Shown: one piece after another, positions 7,441 to 13,807 of the stretch
Layout of the letters: each line of letters opens with the position of its first letter
Position numbering within the stretch: position 1 is the stretch's first letter
Assembly: GCA_027451305.1 (NCBI GenBank)
Contig: DAIDJQ010000002.1
Location: 1-13,807 of the forward strand
Length of the DNA: 13,807 nt
Direction of reading: 5' to 3'
DNA from: Cellulomonas sp.
Lineage (GTDB): Bacteria > Actinomycetota > Actinomycetes > Actinomycetales > Cellulomonadaceae
Position numbers and translations under genes: made by a program
Notes under the pieces: model-generated
The model's database searches: none
Seen by the model: only the letters and a program-made list of their open reading frames with translations
Told to the model about the DNA's origin: nothing

Positions 7441-8673
7441 GTGCAGGCGGTGACCACGGCCTGCGTGGTCGGCGGTGGCCCGGCGGGGCTGATCGCCGCG
7501 GAGCGCCTGGCTGCGGCCGGTGTCGCCGTGACCGTCCACGACCGCATGCCGTCGGTGGCGCGCAAGCTCCTGCTGGCCGGCCACGGTGGGCTGAACATCA
7601 CCCACTCCGAGGACCGCGACCGGTTCCTGACGCGGTACGGCGCCGCGGCGCAGCGGCTCGCGCCGATGCTCGCGGCATTCGGCCCGGAGGACCTGCGTCG
7701 CTGGTGCGCCGACCTCGGTGAGCCGACGTTCGTCGGTTCGAGCGGACGCGTGTTCCCGCAGTCGTTCCGTGCGATCCCACTGGTCCGTGCGTGGCTGGCG
7801 CGGCTGGCCGGGCTCGGCGTACGGGTCGAGACCCAGCAGCGGTGGACCGGCTGGGCGGCCGACGGCAGCCTGCGCTTCGTCGGCGACGACGGGGCAGGTC
7901 TCGAGGTCCGCGCCGACGTTGTGGTGCTCGCGCTCGGGGGTGCGTCGTGGCCGCGGCTCGGGTCGGACGGCAGCTGGGTCACCCTGCTCACCGACCGGGG
8001 GGTTGCGGTGAGTGCCCTGCGGCCTGCGAACGTCGGGGTCCGGGTGCGGTGGACGCCGGTGTTCGCGGACCGGTTCGCCGGCACCCCGCTCAAGCACGTG
8101 CGGCTGACGGTTCGCGGCGCGGCCGGCGCGTCGTCGACCGGCGACGCGATGGTGACGGCGGCGGGGCTGGAGGGCGGTCCGGTCTACGCCGTCGGGGTCG
8201 CGATCCGCGGCGCCCTCGAGGCCGACGGTCGGTGCGTCCTCGAGGTCGACCTGCGGCCGGACCTCACGGTGGACCAGCTCGCCGACCGGTTGGCGCGCCG
8301 CCGGTCCAAGGACTCCGGGTCGTCCTGGTTGCGTCGCACCATCGGGCTCGACGCGGTCTCCGTCGCGCTGCTGTGGGAGGCGGCCGGCGGTGCCCTGCCG
8401 CGCGACCCCGCCGTGGCGGCTGCCATGGTCAAGGCGCTGCCGGTGGTGGTCTCCGGCACCATGCCGATCGACCGCGCCATCTCGACGGCGGGTGGCGTCG
8501 CGTGGTCGGAGGTCGACGACTCGCTCATGCTGCGGCGGCTGCCCGGCACGTTCGTGGCGGGGGAGATGCTCGACTGGGAGGCGCCGACCGGCGGCTACCT
8601 GCTGCAGGGGTGCTTCAGCACCGGGGCGGCCGCGGCCCACGGTGCGCTGGCGTGGCTCGGCGCCGCGGACTGA
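7441..8673 (+). CDS. FAD-dependent oxidoreductase of the HI0933 / PP4765 flavoprotein type
   Basis: The protein has 410 residues and opens with a Rossmann dinucleotide motif, VVGGGPAGLIAAERLAAAG (GGGPAG at 11-16). ARKLLLAGHGGLNITHSE follows, characteristic of the HI0933-like family (BaiN-related). The C-terminus has STAGGVAWSEVDDSLMLRR and FVAGEMLDWEAPTGGYLLQG, the second FAD-contacting region, as in the TIGR03862 subgroup. Physiological substrates are poorly known, so I assign only FAD binding and a probable redox role. The GTG at 7441 is the longest start and GTG at 7450 would also fit; neither has a clear ribosome binding site. The 91-base gap before it holds a weak TACGGT (7400-7405) without a -35. 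It converges on rhaS, with a strong hairpin between. It looks like a housekeeping neighbour, not part of the rhamnose pathway. Confidence 0.85.
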   Translation: MQAVTTACVVGGGPAGLIAAERLAAAGVAVTVHDRMPSVARKLLLAGHGGLNITHSEDRDRFLTRYGAAAQRLAPMLAAFGPEDLRRWCADLGEPTFVGSSGRVFPQSFRAIPLVRAWLARLAGLGVRVETQQRWTGWAADGSLRFVGDDGAGLEVRADVVVLALGGASWPRLGSDGSWVTLLTDRGVAVSALRPANVGVRVRWTPVFADRFAGTPLKHVRLTVRGAAGASSTGDAMVTAAGLEGGPVYAVGVAIRGALEADGRCVLEVDLRPDLTVDQLADRLARRRSKDSGSSWLRRTIGLDAVSVALLWEAAGGALPRDPAVAAAMVKALPVVVSGTMPIDRAISTAGGVAWSEVDDSLMLRRLPGTFVAGEMLDWEAPTGGYLLQGCFSTGAAAAHGALAWLGAAD

Positions 8674-8686
8674 GCGGGAGGTGCGG

Positions 8687-8726
8687 GCGAGGGCGGCCCG
8701 GGCCTGTCGGCCCGGACCGCCCTCGC
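8687..8726. terminator. Bidirectional hairpin terminator between converging genes
   Basis: The arms are GCGAGGGCGG + CCGGGCC (8687-8704, with a C in between) and GGCCCGG + CCGCCCTCGC (8709-8726, with an A in between). They pair over 17 base pairs with one internal C/A mismatch and a TGTC loop. It fills the gap between the flavoprotein stop (8673) and the rhaS stop (8737), which point at each other, so it can end both transcripts. There is no T run, as is common in high-GC actinobacteria. Confidence 0.8.
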
Positions 8727-8736
8727 GCCGGTCGGG

Positions 8737-9780
8737 TCAGAAGTTGAACTGGTCGATGTTGCTCGCGTCGAACGTGAACGGGTCGCCCAGGACGACTGTG
8801 CCGTTGGCGCCCACGGTGAACTTCCCGAGCGTGCCCGCGGTGAAGGTGTCGCCCTGCTTGCCGGTGATGGTGCCGTCGGCGAGGGCCTTGGCCGCGTATG
8901 CGGCGAGGTAGCCGAGGTCACCCGGGTTCCACAGCGCGAACTCCTTGACCGTGCCGTCCTTGACGTACGCGCGCATCTGGTTCGGCGTGCCGAGGCCGGT
9001 CAGCGCGACCTTGCCCTTCTTCTCGGACGTGGACAGGTACCGGGCCGCGGCGGCGATGCCGACCGTGGTCGGTGAGATGATGCCCTTGAGGTTCGGGTAG
9101 GACTGCAGCAGGGCCGCCGTCTTGTCGAACGAGGTCTGGTCGTCGTCGTTGCCGTACACCACGTCGTCGAGCTTGACGTTCGGGTGGTTCGCCGCCAGGT
9201 CCTTCTTCATCAGGTCGATCCAGGCGTTCTGGTTGGTCGCGTTGGCGCTGGCGGACAGGATCGCGATCTCGCCGGAGTCGCCGATCTGCTTGGTGATGCT
9301 GTCCACCTCGACCTTCGCGATGCCCTCCGCGGTGGCCTGGTTGATGAACACGTCGCGGTACTGGGGCTCGGTGTCGGAGTCGAACGTCACCACCTTGGTG
9401 CCGGCCTTACGGGCCTCGTCGAGCGCGCTGCCGATGGCCTTCGGGTCGTTGGCCGAGACGACGATCGCACTGGTGTGCTGCTGCGCGGCCGTGTTGATGT
9501 ACTGCACCTGGCCGTCCGGGGTGGCGGTCTGGGGGGCGACCTCGGAGTAGGTGCCGCCGAACTCGGTGACGGCCTTCTTGCCGCCCGCGTCACTGGTGTC
9601 GAAGTAGGGGTTGCCGAGGTTCTTCGGGATGAACGTGATGGTCAGCTTGGTGCCGGCACCGCCGGCGCCGCTGGTGCTCGAGCTCGCCTTGGTCGTGGCG
9701 TTGCCACAGGCGGAGAGGACCAGCACCGAGCTGAGGGAGAGTGCCACGAGAGCTGTGCCGCGCTTGGTGAGGGACTTCAT
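8737..9780 (-). CDS. rhaS: Rhamnose ABC transporter, substrate-binding lipoprotein
   Basis: This 347-residue sugar-binding protein has a lipoprotein signal: basic start MKSLTKR, hydrophobic core, and lipobox LSAC with Cys25 as the lipidated residue. A Ser/Thr/Gly linker follows, then the mature type 1 periplasmic-binding fold from about TITFIPKNLGNPYFDTSDAG. The late stretch VKEFALWNPGDLGYLAAYAAKAL is typical of the RhaS rhamnose-binding subfamily. The protein sits on the outer face of the membrane and hands rhamnose to RhaP/RhaQ. The ATG has GGAAGG (9789-9794, minus strand) at a spacing of 8. It is the last gene of rhaT-rhaP-rhaQ-rhaS, 20 bases after the rhaQ stop, and ends just before the hairpin at 8687-8726. 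Odd point: codons Val240-Lys255 are copied exactly at 13750-13799. Rhamnose specificity is from subfamily resemblance and locus. Confidence 0.9.
   Translation of the reverse strand: MKSLTKRGTALVALSLSSVLVLSACGNATTKASSSTSGAGGAGTKLTITFIPKNLGNPYFDTSDAGGKKAVTEFGGTYSEVAPQTATPDGQVQYINTAAQQHTSAIVVSANDPKAIGSALDEARKAGTKVVTFDSDTEPQYRDVFINQATAEGIAKVEVDSITKQIGDSGEIAILSASANATNQNAWIDLMKKDLAANHPNVKLDDVVYGNDDDQTSFDKTAALLQSYPNLKGIISPTTVGIAAAARYLSTSEKKGKVALTGLGTPNQMRAYVKDGTVKEFALWNPGDLGYLAAYAAKALADGTITGKQGDTFTAGTLGKFTVGANGTVVLGDPFTFDASNIDQFNF
9016..9065. repeat. 50-bp direct repeat, copy within rhaS
   Basis: This stretch of rhaS, read on the minus strand, encodes [16 protein letters not shown] (residues 240-255) and is identical over 50 bases to 13750-13799 in the same orientation. 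Both flanks diverge at once (9015 and 9066). Here the sequence is continuous with a normal RhaS protein, so this is taken as the original copy. Confidence 0.95.
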
Positions 9781-9800
9781 CGTCCTTGCCTTCCGTGAGA

Positions 9801-10835
9801 TCACGCGCCGACCGGCGCGTCGTGTGGACGGTTGCTCTGCCTGGTGCGCCTGGCTGCGACGGCCGTGAGCCACGCCAGGACCCTTGTGGACACCACGGAC
9901 GCCACGAGGAGCAGCCCGATGATGATGCTGATCACGTTGACCGTGACGCCCTGCAGCCGGAGGGCGCTCGAGATCACGCCGATGAGCAGGACGCCGGCGA
10001 TGACACCGGGGAGTCGCCCCCGGCCCCCGAAGATCGAGACGCCGCCCAGGAGCACCGCGGCCACCACCTGGAGCTCGAGCCCGACGGCGTTGTCGCCGCG
10101 CGCGCTGCCGAAGCGCAGCGTGTAGTAGATGCCGGCGAAGGCCGACACGACGCCCGTGAGCAGGAAGAGGATGAGCTTGGTCCGCCTGGCGTCGACTCCG
10201 CCGAACGTCGCTGCCTCCGCGTTGAGGCCGATGTCGTAGACCCCTCGTCCGAACGACGACAGCTGCAGCAGCCAGGCGAAGAGTGCCGCGAGCACCAGGA
10301 ACGGGACGGTGATCAGCGGGATGCCCGTGGAACCGATCTGTGCCTTGGCGAGGTCGGTCCACGACTGGGGGAAGTCCGTCACGGCCGTGGTCCCGAGCAG
10401 GCCGACGGCCAGCCCGCGGAACAGGGCCAGCGTGCCGATCGTGACGGCGAGCGACGGCAGCCCGACGTACCCGACGAGGTACCCGTTGAGCGCCCCGCAC
10501 AGCACACCGGCGACGAGGGCCACCGCGCCCGCGAGCGGGATCGACATCCCGTCGCGGTGCAGGATCCCCACCAGCACGCTGCTCAGGCCGACGACGCTCG
10601 CCACCGACAGGTCGATCTCGCCGGTGACGATCACCATCGTCATCGGCAGGGCGATCAGCAGGATCGGGGCCGTGTCCAGCAGGAGGTACGTCATCGTCAG
10701 CTGGGTGCCGAAGTACACGATGTTGCCGACGGCGTAGACGATCACGATCACCAGGAGCGCGATCACGGCGCTCTCCCGGTTGAGCAGGAGGCGTCGCCAC
10801 CACGGGTGGGCGTAGTCGGCGTACGTGCGCGTCAT
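9801..10835 (-). CDS. rhaQ: Rhamnose ABC transporter permease (second subunit)
   Basis: This 344-residue inner-membrane permease of the ribose/xylose/AraH family has about nine or ten hydrophobic segments between residues 22 and 330. The family motif VIVTGEIDLSVASVVGLSS is at 68-86, and the late loop has LLGGVSIFGGRGRLPGVIAG, which contacts the ATPase. It pairs with RhaP to form the membrane channel. The ATG overlaps the rhaP stop (ATGA on the minus strand, 10835-10832) and has GAGGGA six bases upstream, so translation is coupled. P versus Q is assigned by gene order and resemblance and could be swapped without changing the biology. Confidence 0.88.
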   Translation of the reverse strand: MTRTYADYAHPWWRRLLLNRESAVIALLVIVIVYAVGNIVYFGTQLTMTYLLLDTAPILLIALPMTMVIVTGEIDLSVASVVGLSSVLVGILHRDGMSIPLAGAVALVAGVLCGALNGYLVGYVGLPSLAVTIGTLALFRGLAVGLLGTTAVTDFPQSWTDLAKAQIGSTGIPLITVPFLVLAALFAWLLQLSSFGRGVYDIGLNAEAATFGGVDARRTKLILFLLTGVVSAFAGIYYTLRFGSARGDNAVGLELQVVAAVLLGGVSIFGGRGRLPGVIAGVLLIGVISSALRLQGVTVNVISIIIGLLLVASVVSTRVLAWLTAVAARRTRQSNRPHDAPVGA

Positions 10836-11893
10836 GATGCGTCCCTCGATTCGACGAGCTTGCGGGTGCGACGCGCGGCCAGGACGCGATCGAGCACGAT
10901 GGCGCTGAGGATCAGGGCTCCGACGAGCGCCTGCTGCCAGAAGTCGGGGATGCCGAGGATCGGCAGCGCCCGGTTGATCGTCACGAGCAGGACGGCGCCG
11001 ATGGCCGCTCCCCAGACGGTGCCGCTGCCGCCGAAGATCGCCACCCCGCCGATCACGACGGCCGCCACGGCCTGCAGCTCGATCCCGGTCCCGGCGTCGG
11101 AGCTCACGGTCCCGTAGCGGGCGGCGAAGACGACGCCGGCCAGGCCGGCGAGTGCGCCGCTCAGCAGGAACGCCGCGACCACGCGTCGCCGGACCCGCAG
11201 GCCGTACAGGACGGCGGCGTCGGGGTCCGAGCCGATGGCGTAGAGCTCGCGTCCCCCGCGCGCCGTCGTCAGGTAGTACCCGACCGCGACGACCACGACG
11301 AGAGCCACGAGGAACAGCACCGGGATGCTGAGGACCTGCTGCGTGCCGAGGCGGAGGAACGCCGGCGGCATGTCCGACGCGTTGATCCGGTTGCTGCCGG
11401 CCCAGGTCAGCACGGCGCCCCGGTAGACGTAGAGGGTGCCCAGCGTGATGACGAGCGCAGGGACCTTGCCGAAGCCGATGAGCACGCCGTTGACCAGGCC
11501 GAGCGCCGCCCCCGTCAGGATGCCGGCCCCCACCACCACCAGGACCGGGATCCCGCGGTGGTCGACGAAGAGACGTCCGGTCAGGTAGGCCGTGAGCCCC
11601 AGGACGGAGCCGACGGACAGGTCGACGTTGCGGGTGATGATGACCACCGCCTCGCCGGCGGCGAGCAGCAGCAGGATCGACGGGGTGAGCAGCAGGTCGC
11701 GCCAGCTGTTGCTGCTGAAGAGGAAGCTCGGGGTCTTGACGGTCGCCGCGGCGATCACCGCGAGGAGCACCACGAGGATCGAGAGCTCCCGGGAGCGCAC
11801 CAGGCCGCTCACCATCCGGCGTCCCGGTGCCAGCCGGCTCGGTGCTGCGAGGGACTCGGCAGCGCCGCCGAGGTGGAGGGCGGTCTCGCTCAC
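10832..11893 (-). CDS. rhaP: Rhamnose ABC transporter permease (first subunit)
   Basis: This 353-residue multi-pass permease is of the same family as RhaQ. An N-terminal cytoplasmic stretch of ~35 residues precedes the first membrane helix. The motif ITRNVDLSVGSVLGL is at 86-100, and the coupling-loop region VIGGVAIFGGSGTVWGAAIGA is near residue 290. The start is GTG, chosen because it overlaps the rhaT stop (GTGA) and GGAGG lies 7 bases upstream. An open frame continues upstream into rhaT but encodes arginine-rich shadow sequence. It forms the translocation pore with RhaQ, energised by RhaT. The two permeases resemble each other at the conserved motifs, as expected for paralogous subunits. 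Confidence 0.88.
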   Translation of the reverse strand: MSETALHLGGAAESLAAPSRLAPGRRMVSGLVRSRELSILVVLLAVIAAATVKTPSFLFSSNSWRDLLLTPSILLLLAAGEAVVIITRNVDLSVGSVLGLTAYLTGRLFVDHRGIPVLVVVGAGILTGAALGLVNGVLIGFGKVPALVITLGTLYVYRGAVLTWAGSNRINASDMPPAFLRLGTQQVLSIPVLFLVALVVVVAVGYYLTTARGGRELYAIGSDPDAAVLYGLRVRRRVVAAFLLSGALAGLAGVVFAARYGTVSSDAGTGIELQAVAAVVIGGVAIFGGSGTVWGAAIGAVLLVTINRALPILGIPDFWQQALVGALILSAIVLDRVLAARRTRKLVESRDAS

Positions 11894-13410
11894 TGCAGGA
11901 CCTCCGCGGTCTGGGTGGCCGCGAGCATCACGGCTTCGGGTGTGGCGTCCGCTCGGGGGAGGTCCGCGGTGATGCGGCCCTCGCACACCACGAGCACGCG
12001 ATCGGCCATGCCGAGCACCTCCGGGAGCTCGGACGAGATCATCAGGATGGCCAGGCCGTCCCCGGCGAGCTGCGACAGGAGCCGGTGGACCTCGGCCTTG
12101 GTGCCGACGTCGATGCCGCGGGTCGGCTCGTCGATGATGAGCAGGCTCGGCCGGGTGGCGAGCCACTTCGCTATCACCAGCTTCTGCTGGTTCCCGCCGC
12201 TCATGGTCTGGGCGAGCATGTCCAGCGAGGCCGTCTTCACCTCGAGCCTGGCCGCCCAGGTGCGCGCCGCGGCGTTCTCGGCGCGTGCGGTGAGCAGGCC
12301 GAGCCTGCTCAGACCGGGCCGGATGACGCCGGCGCGGTTCCGGGCCACCGTCGACTCCGTCACCAGCCCCTGACGGCGGCGGTCCTCCGGGACGAAGGCC
12401 ATCCCGGCCCGGATCGCGGCCCGGGGGCTGTGCCGCGGCACCGGCGCGCCGCGGAGCGTCACCGTCCCGGACTCGTAGTGGTCGACACCGAAGATCGCGC
12501 GCGCGATCTCGCTGCGCCCCGCCCCGACGAGCCCCGCCAGGCCGACGATCTCGCCCGCGCGGACGTCGAACGTGACGTCGTGGAACACCCCGGCGGACGT
12601 CAGGCCCTCGACCTGGAGCACCGGAGCCCCGATCTCGGCCGGCACCTTCGGGAACAGGTCGGTCACCTCGCGGCCGACCATCAGCGCGACGATCTCGTCG
12701 ACGCTGGTGTCGCCCACCTTGGACGTGGCGATGTAGTCGCCGTCCCGCATCACCGTGATCGTGTCGCACAGCTCGAACACCTCGTCGAACCGGTGCGAGA
12801 TGAAGACGAGCGCCCGTCCCTCGTCGCGCAGCCGCCGGGCGACGGTGAACAGCCGCTGCACCTCCACGCCGCTGAGCGCCGCGGTCGGCTCGTCCATGAT
12901 CAGCAGCCGCGCGTCGAGCGAGATCGCCTTCGCGATCTCGATGATCTGCTGGTCGGCGATCGACAGGCCGAGGGCCTGCCGCCTCGGGTCGATGTGGACG
13001 CCCAGCCCGGCGAACAGGGAGGCGGCCTCGGCGTACATCGCCGCACGGTCGATGCGACGGCCGCGACCGAGGATCTGCCGGCCCATGAAGATGTTCTCCG
13101 TGACCGACAGGTCCGGGAACAGGGTGGGTTCCTGGTAGATGACCGCGATGCCCGCGGCCTTGGACTCGGCCGTCGAGCCGAAGTCGACGGGCTCCCCGCC
13201 GAGGCGCATCTCCCCGCCGTCGCGCCGGTACACGCCGGCAGCGATCTTCACGAGGGTGGACTTGCCTGCGCCGTTCTCACCGACGAGCGCATGGATCGAT
13301 CCCGCATGCGCCTCGAGGGACCCGGACCGCAGGGCGACGACCTGCCCGAACGATTTGGAGACCGCCCTCATCTCGAGGGTCGCAGCGCCGTTCCCTGACG
13401 TCATCGACAT
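11890..13410 (-). CDS. rhaT: Rhamnose ABC transporter, dual ATPase subunit
   Basis: This 506-residue sugar-type ATPase has two fused nucleotide-binding domains. Domain 1 has Walker A GENGAGKST (44-52), Q-loop Gln93, signature-like LSIADQQ (149-155) and Walker B LLIMDEPT (169-176). Domain 2 has a degenerate P-loop GLVGAGRS (293-300) lacking Lys, a canonical signature MSGGNQQ (403-409) and Walker B LLIIDEPT (423-430). This asymmetry is normal for the RbsA/XylG/RhaT family, in which the second site is thought not to hydrolyse ATP. It powers rhamnose import through RhaP/RhaQ. I use the ATG at 13410: the upstream TTG at 13437 lies in the operator and at the predicted transcription start. An ATG at 13404 is also possible, and none has a strong ribosome binding site. 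It is first gene of rhaTPQS. Not to be confused with the E. coli RhaT symporter. Confidence 0.93.
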   Translation of the reverse strand: MSMTSGNGAATLEMRAVSKSFGQVVALRSGSLEAHAGSIHALVGENGAGKSTLVKIAAGVYRRDGGEMRLGGEPVDFGSTAESKAAGIAVIYQEPTLFPDLSVTENIFMGRQILGRGRRIDRAAMYAEAASLFAGLGVHIDPRRQALGLSIADQQIIEIAKAISLDARLLIMDEPTAALSGVEVQRLFTVARRLRDEGRALVFISHRFDEVFELCDTITVMRDGDYIATSKVGDTSVDEIVALMVGREVTDLFPKVPAEIGAPVLQVEGLTSAGVFHDVTFDVRAGEIVGLAGLVGAGRSEIARAIFGVDHYESGTVTLRGAPVPRHSPRAAIRAGMAFVPEDRRRQGLVTESTVARNRAGVIRPGLSRLGLLTARAENAAARTWAARLEVKTASLDMLAQTMSGGNQQKLVIAKWLATRPSLLIIDEPTRGIDVGTKAEVHRLLSQLAGDGLAILMISSELPEVLGMADRVLVVCEGRITADLPRADATPEAVMLAATQTAEVLQ

Positions 13411-13421
13411 CGACCGTTCGT

Positions 13422-13439
13422 CGTTGAATGGTTTCAACG
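13422..13439 (-). promoter_or_regulatory. LacI-type operator at the rhaT promoter
   Basis: CGTTGAATGGTTTCAACG is a palindrome with perfect 7-base arms around TGGT, a typical LacI-family operator form. It starts 4 bases past the -10 element and covers the predicted transcription start (about 13437), 12 bases before the rhaT ATG. A repressor bound here should block rhaTPQS. On the minus strand its core, TGAAACCATTCAA, matches the fucO site at 4500-4512 in 11 of 13 bases. Confidence 0.7.
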
Positions 13440-13443
13440 GCGG

Positions 13444-13472
13444 ACTCTAACTGCTCGCCGGAGACGAGTCAA
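13444..13472 (-). promoter_or_regulatory. Sigma-70-type promoter of rhaTPQS
   Basis: On the minus strand, TTGACT (13472-13467, 5 of 6 with TTGACA) is followed after exactly 17 bases by TAGAGT (13449-13444, 4 of 6 with TATAAT). The expected start of transcription near 13437 lies inside the operator palindrome and gives a leader of about 27 bases before the rhaT ATG. The AT-rich patch stands out in this GC-rich DNA. Confidence 0.7.
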
Positions 13473-13565
13473 GAGATCTCGGAGAACCCTCAGGCTGCCG
13501 CGGCGCGGGCGCGGGAGCCGGGCCGACCGCGGGGGTCGTCAGGCGGACGAGGACGGCACGACTGC

Positions 13566-13591
13566 GACCCGCTTGGTCGGACCGTCGGGTC
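13566..13591. terminator. Possible hairpin downstream of uxuA
   Basis: The gap between the uxuA stop and the rhaT promoter (13473-13623) has no gene that I can support. Its only structure is this nested repeat: GACCCG (13566-13571) with CGGGTC (13586-13591), enclosing GGTCGGACC (13575-13583). It sits about 33 bases after the uxuA stop and could terminate that minus-strand transcript before the rhaT promoter. The stem is short and lacks a T run, so this is weak. Confidence 0.25.
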
Positions 13592-13623
13592 TGCTCAGGC
13601 CCGCGGTCGTCCCCGGACGCGGC

Positions 13624-13807
13624 TCAGGACCGGCAGGCGTCCCACACCCCGAGCAGGTACTGGATCCCGAGCGCCCGGTCGTACAGGCCGTAGCCGGGCC
13701 GTGGCCGGTTGGTGGTGTTCTCGTCCCACAGGTGGCGGCCGTGGTCGGGCTTCTTCTCGGACGTGGACAGGTACCGGGCCGCGGCGGCGATGCCGACCGC
13801 AGCGGCC
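13624..13807 (-). CDS. uxuA: Mannonate dehydratase C-terminus, truncated by the window edge and chimeric
   Basis: Read on the minus strand, 13749-13624 encodes the last 41 residues of a UxuA-type protein and its stop. It has the conserved PDHGRHLW, then [12 protein letters not shown], and ends [11 protein letters not shown]. The DHGR and the [10 protein letters not shown]...L.GxWDA end are hallmarks of D-mannonate dehydratase, which converts D-mannonate to 2-keto-3-deoxygluconate in glucuronate breakdown. The frame stays open to the edge, but residues before PDHGR are not UxuA. They are [16 protein letters not shown], identical at DNA level to rhaS codons 240-255, preceded by three unassigned alanines. 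Real UxuA proteins continue upstream with their own conserved sequence, so this copy is either broken or an assembly chimera. Recognition of the UxuA end is fairly confident, given its short length. Confidence 0.75.
   Translation of the reverse strand, partial: AAAVGIAAAARYLSTSEKKPDHGRHLWDENTTNRPRPGYGLYDRALGIQYLLGVWDACRS
13750..13799. repeat. 50-bp direct repeat, copy fused to uxuA
   Basis: This stretch is identical over 50 bases to 9016-9065 inside rhaS, in the same orientation, 4734 bases away. It joins the UxuA coding end in frame, exactly at the codon boundary after Lys255 of RhaS. On the other side it diverges after base 13799, leaving 8 bases (13800-13807) of unknown origin at the window edge. 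Confidence 0.95.

Noticed and set aside
7419..7445. On the minus strand, GGGGTTCGAGTCG resembles a tRNA T-arm.
   Set aside because: The flanking bases do not form the 5-base T stem, and no acceptor stem, anticodon arm or D-arm can be drawn nearby. It is a chance match.
13411..13437. TTG at 13437 as the rhaT start, adding nine residues.
   Set aside because: It lies inside the operator palindrome and at the predicted transcription start, and has no ribosome binding site; ATG at 13410 better fits the family N-terminus.
13441..13623. Possible small gene or RNA between rhaT and uxuA.
   Set aside because: Apart from the promoter and one weak hairpin there is no reading frame with a start and ribosome binding site, and no extended structure.

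Overview
The window is very GC-rich and densely packed, with GTG and ATG starts, ATGA/GTGA overlaps between genes and purine-rich ribosome binding sites. This suggests a high-GC actinobacterium. A soil or plant-polymer degrader of the Cellulomonas type (Micrococcales) is my guess, not something the sequence proves. Nearly everything belongs to one L-rhamnose uptake and catabolism locus.

Layout. Plus strand, 1-4455: the 3' part of a bifunctional rhamnulose-1-phosphate aldolase/lactaldehyde dehydrogenase (rhaEW type), followed by lutA-lutB-lutC, which encode the iron-sulfur L-lactate oxidation system; the lut genes overlap by ATGA. Plus strand, 4555-7349: a FucO-type lactaldehyde reductase, a LacI-family regulator and a small membrane methyltransferase-like protein. 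Plus strand, 7441-8673: a flavoprotein of the HI0933/PP4765 type with no obvious role in rhamnose use. A strong hairpin at 8687-8726 separates this block from the convergent minus-strand block. Minus strand, 13410 down to 8737: rhaT-rhaP-rhaQ-rhaS, a complete rhamnose ABC importer read from a promoter/operator at 13422-13472. Minus strand, 13807-13624: the last part of a mannonate dehydratase (uxuA) frame, cut by the window edge and joined to a copied piece of rhaS.

How it works together (family knowledge plus inference): RhaSTPQ imports rhamnose. Isomerase and kinase, not in this window, make rhamnulose-1-phosphate. The aldolase half of RhaEW splits it into DHAP and L-lactaldehyde, and its dehydrogenase half oxidises lactaldehyde to L-lactate. 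LutABC takes lactate to pyruvate. FucO offers the reductive exit to 1,2-propanediol. A 13-base motif, TGAAAC(C/G)AT(T/C)CAA, occurs in front of both fucO and rhaT, so a single LacI-type repressor, probably the one encoded at 5786-6817, may control both transcription units.

The most unusual feature is at the right edge. Exactly 50 bases of rhaS (9016-9065) recur at 13750-13799 and are fused in frame to the conserved end of UxuA. An assembly or library chimera is the likeliest explanation, but a real short duplication cannot be excluded from this sequence alone. I saw no undescribed defence or mobile system, no CRISPR array, no RNA gene and no insertion sequence.
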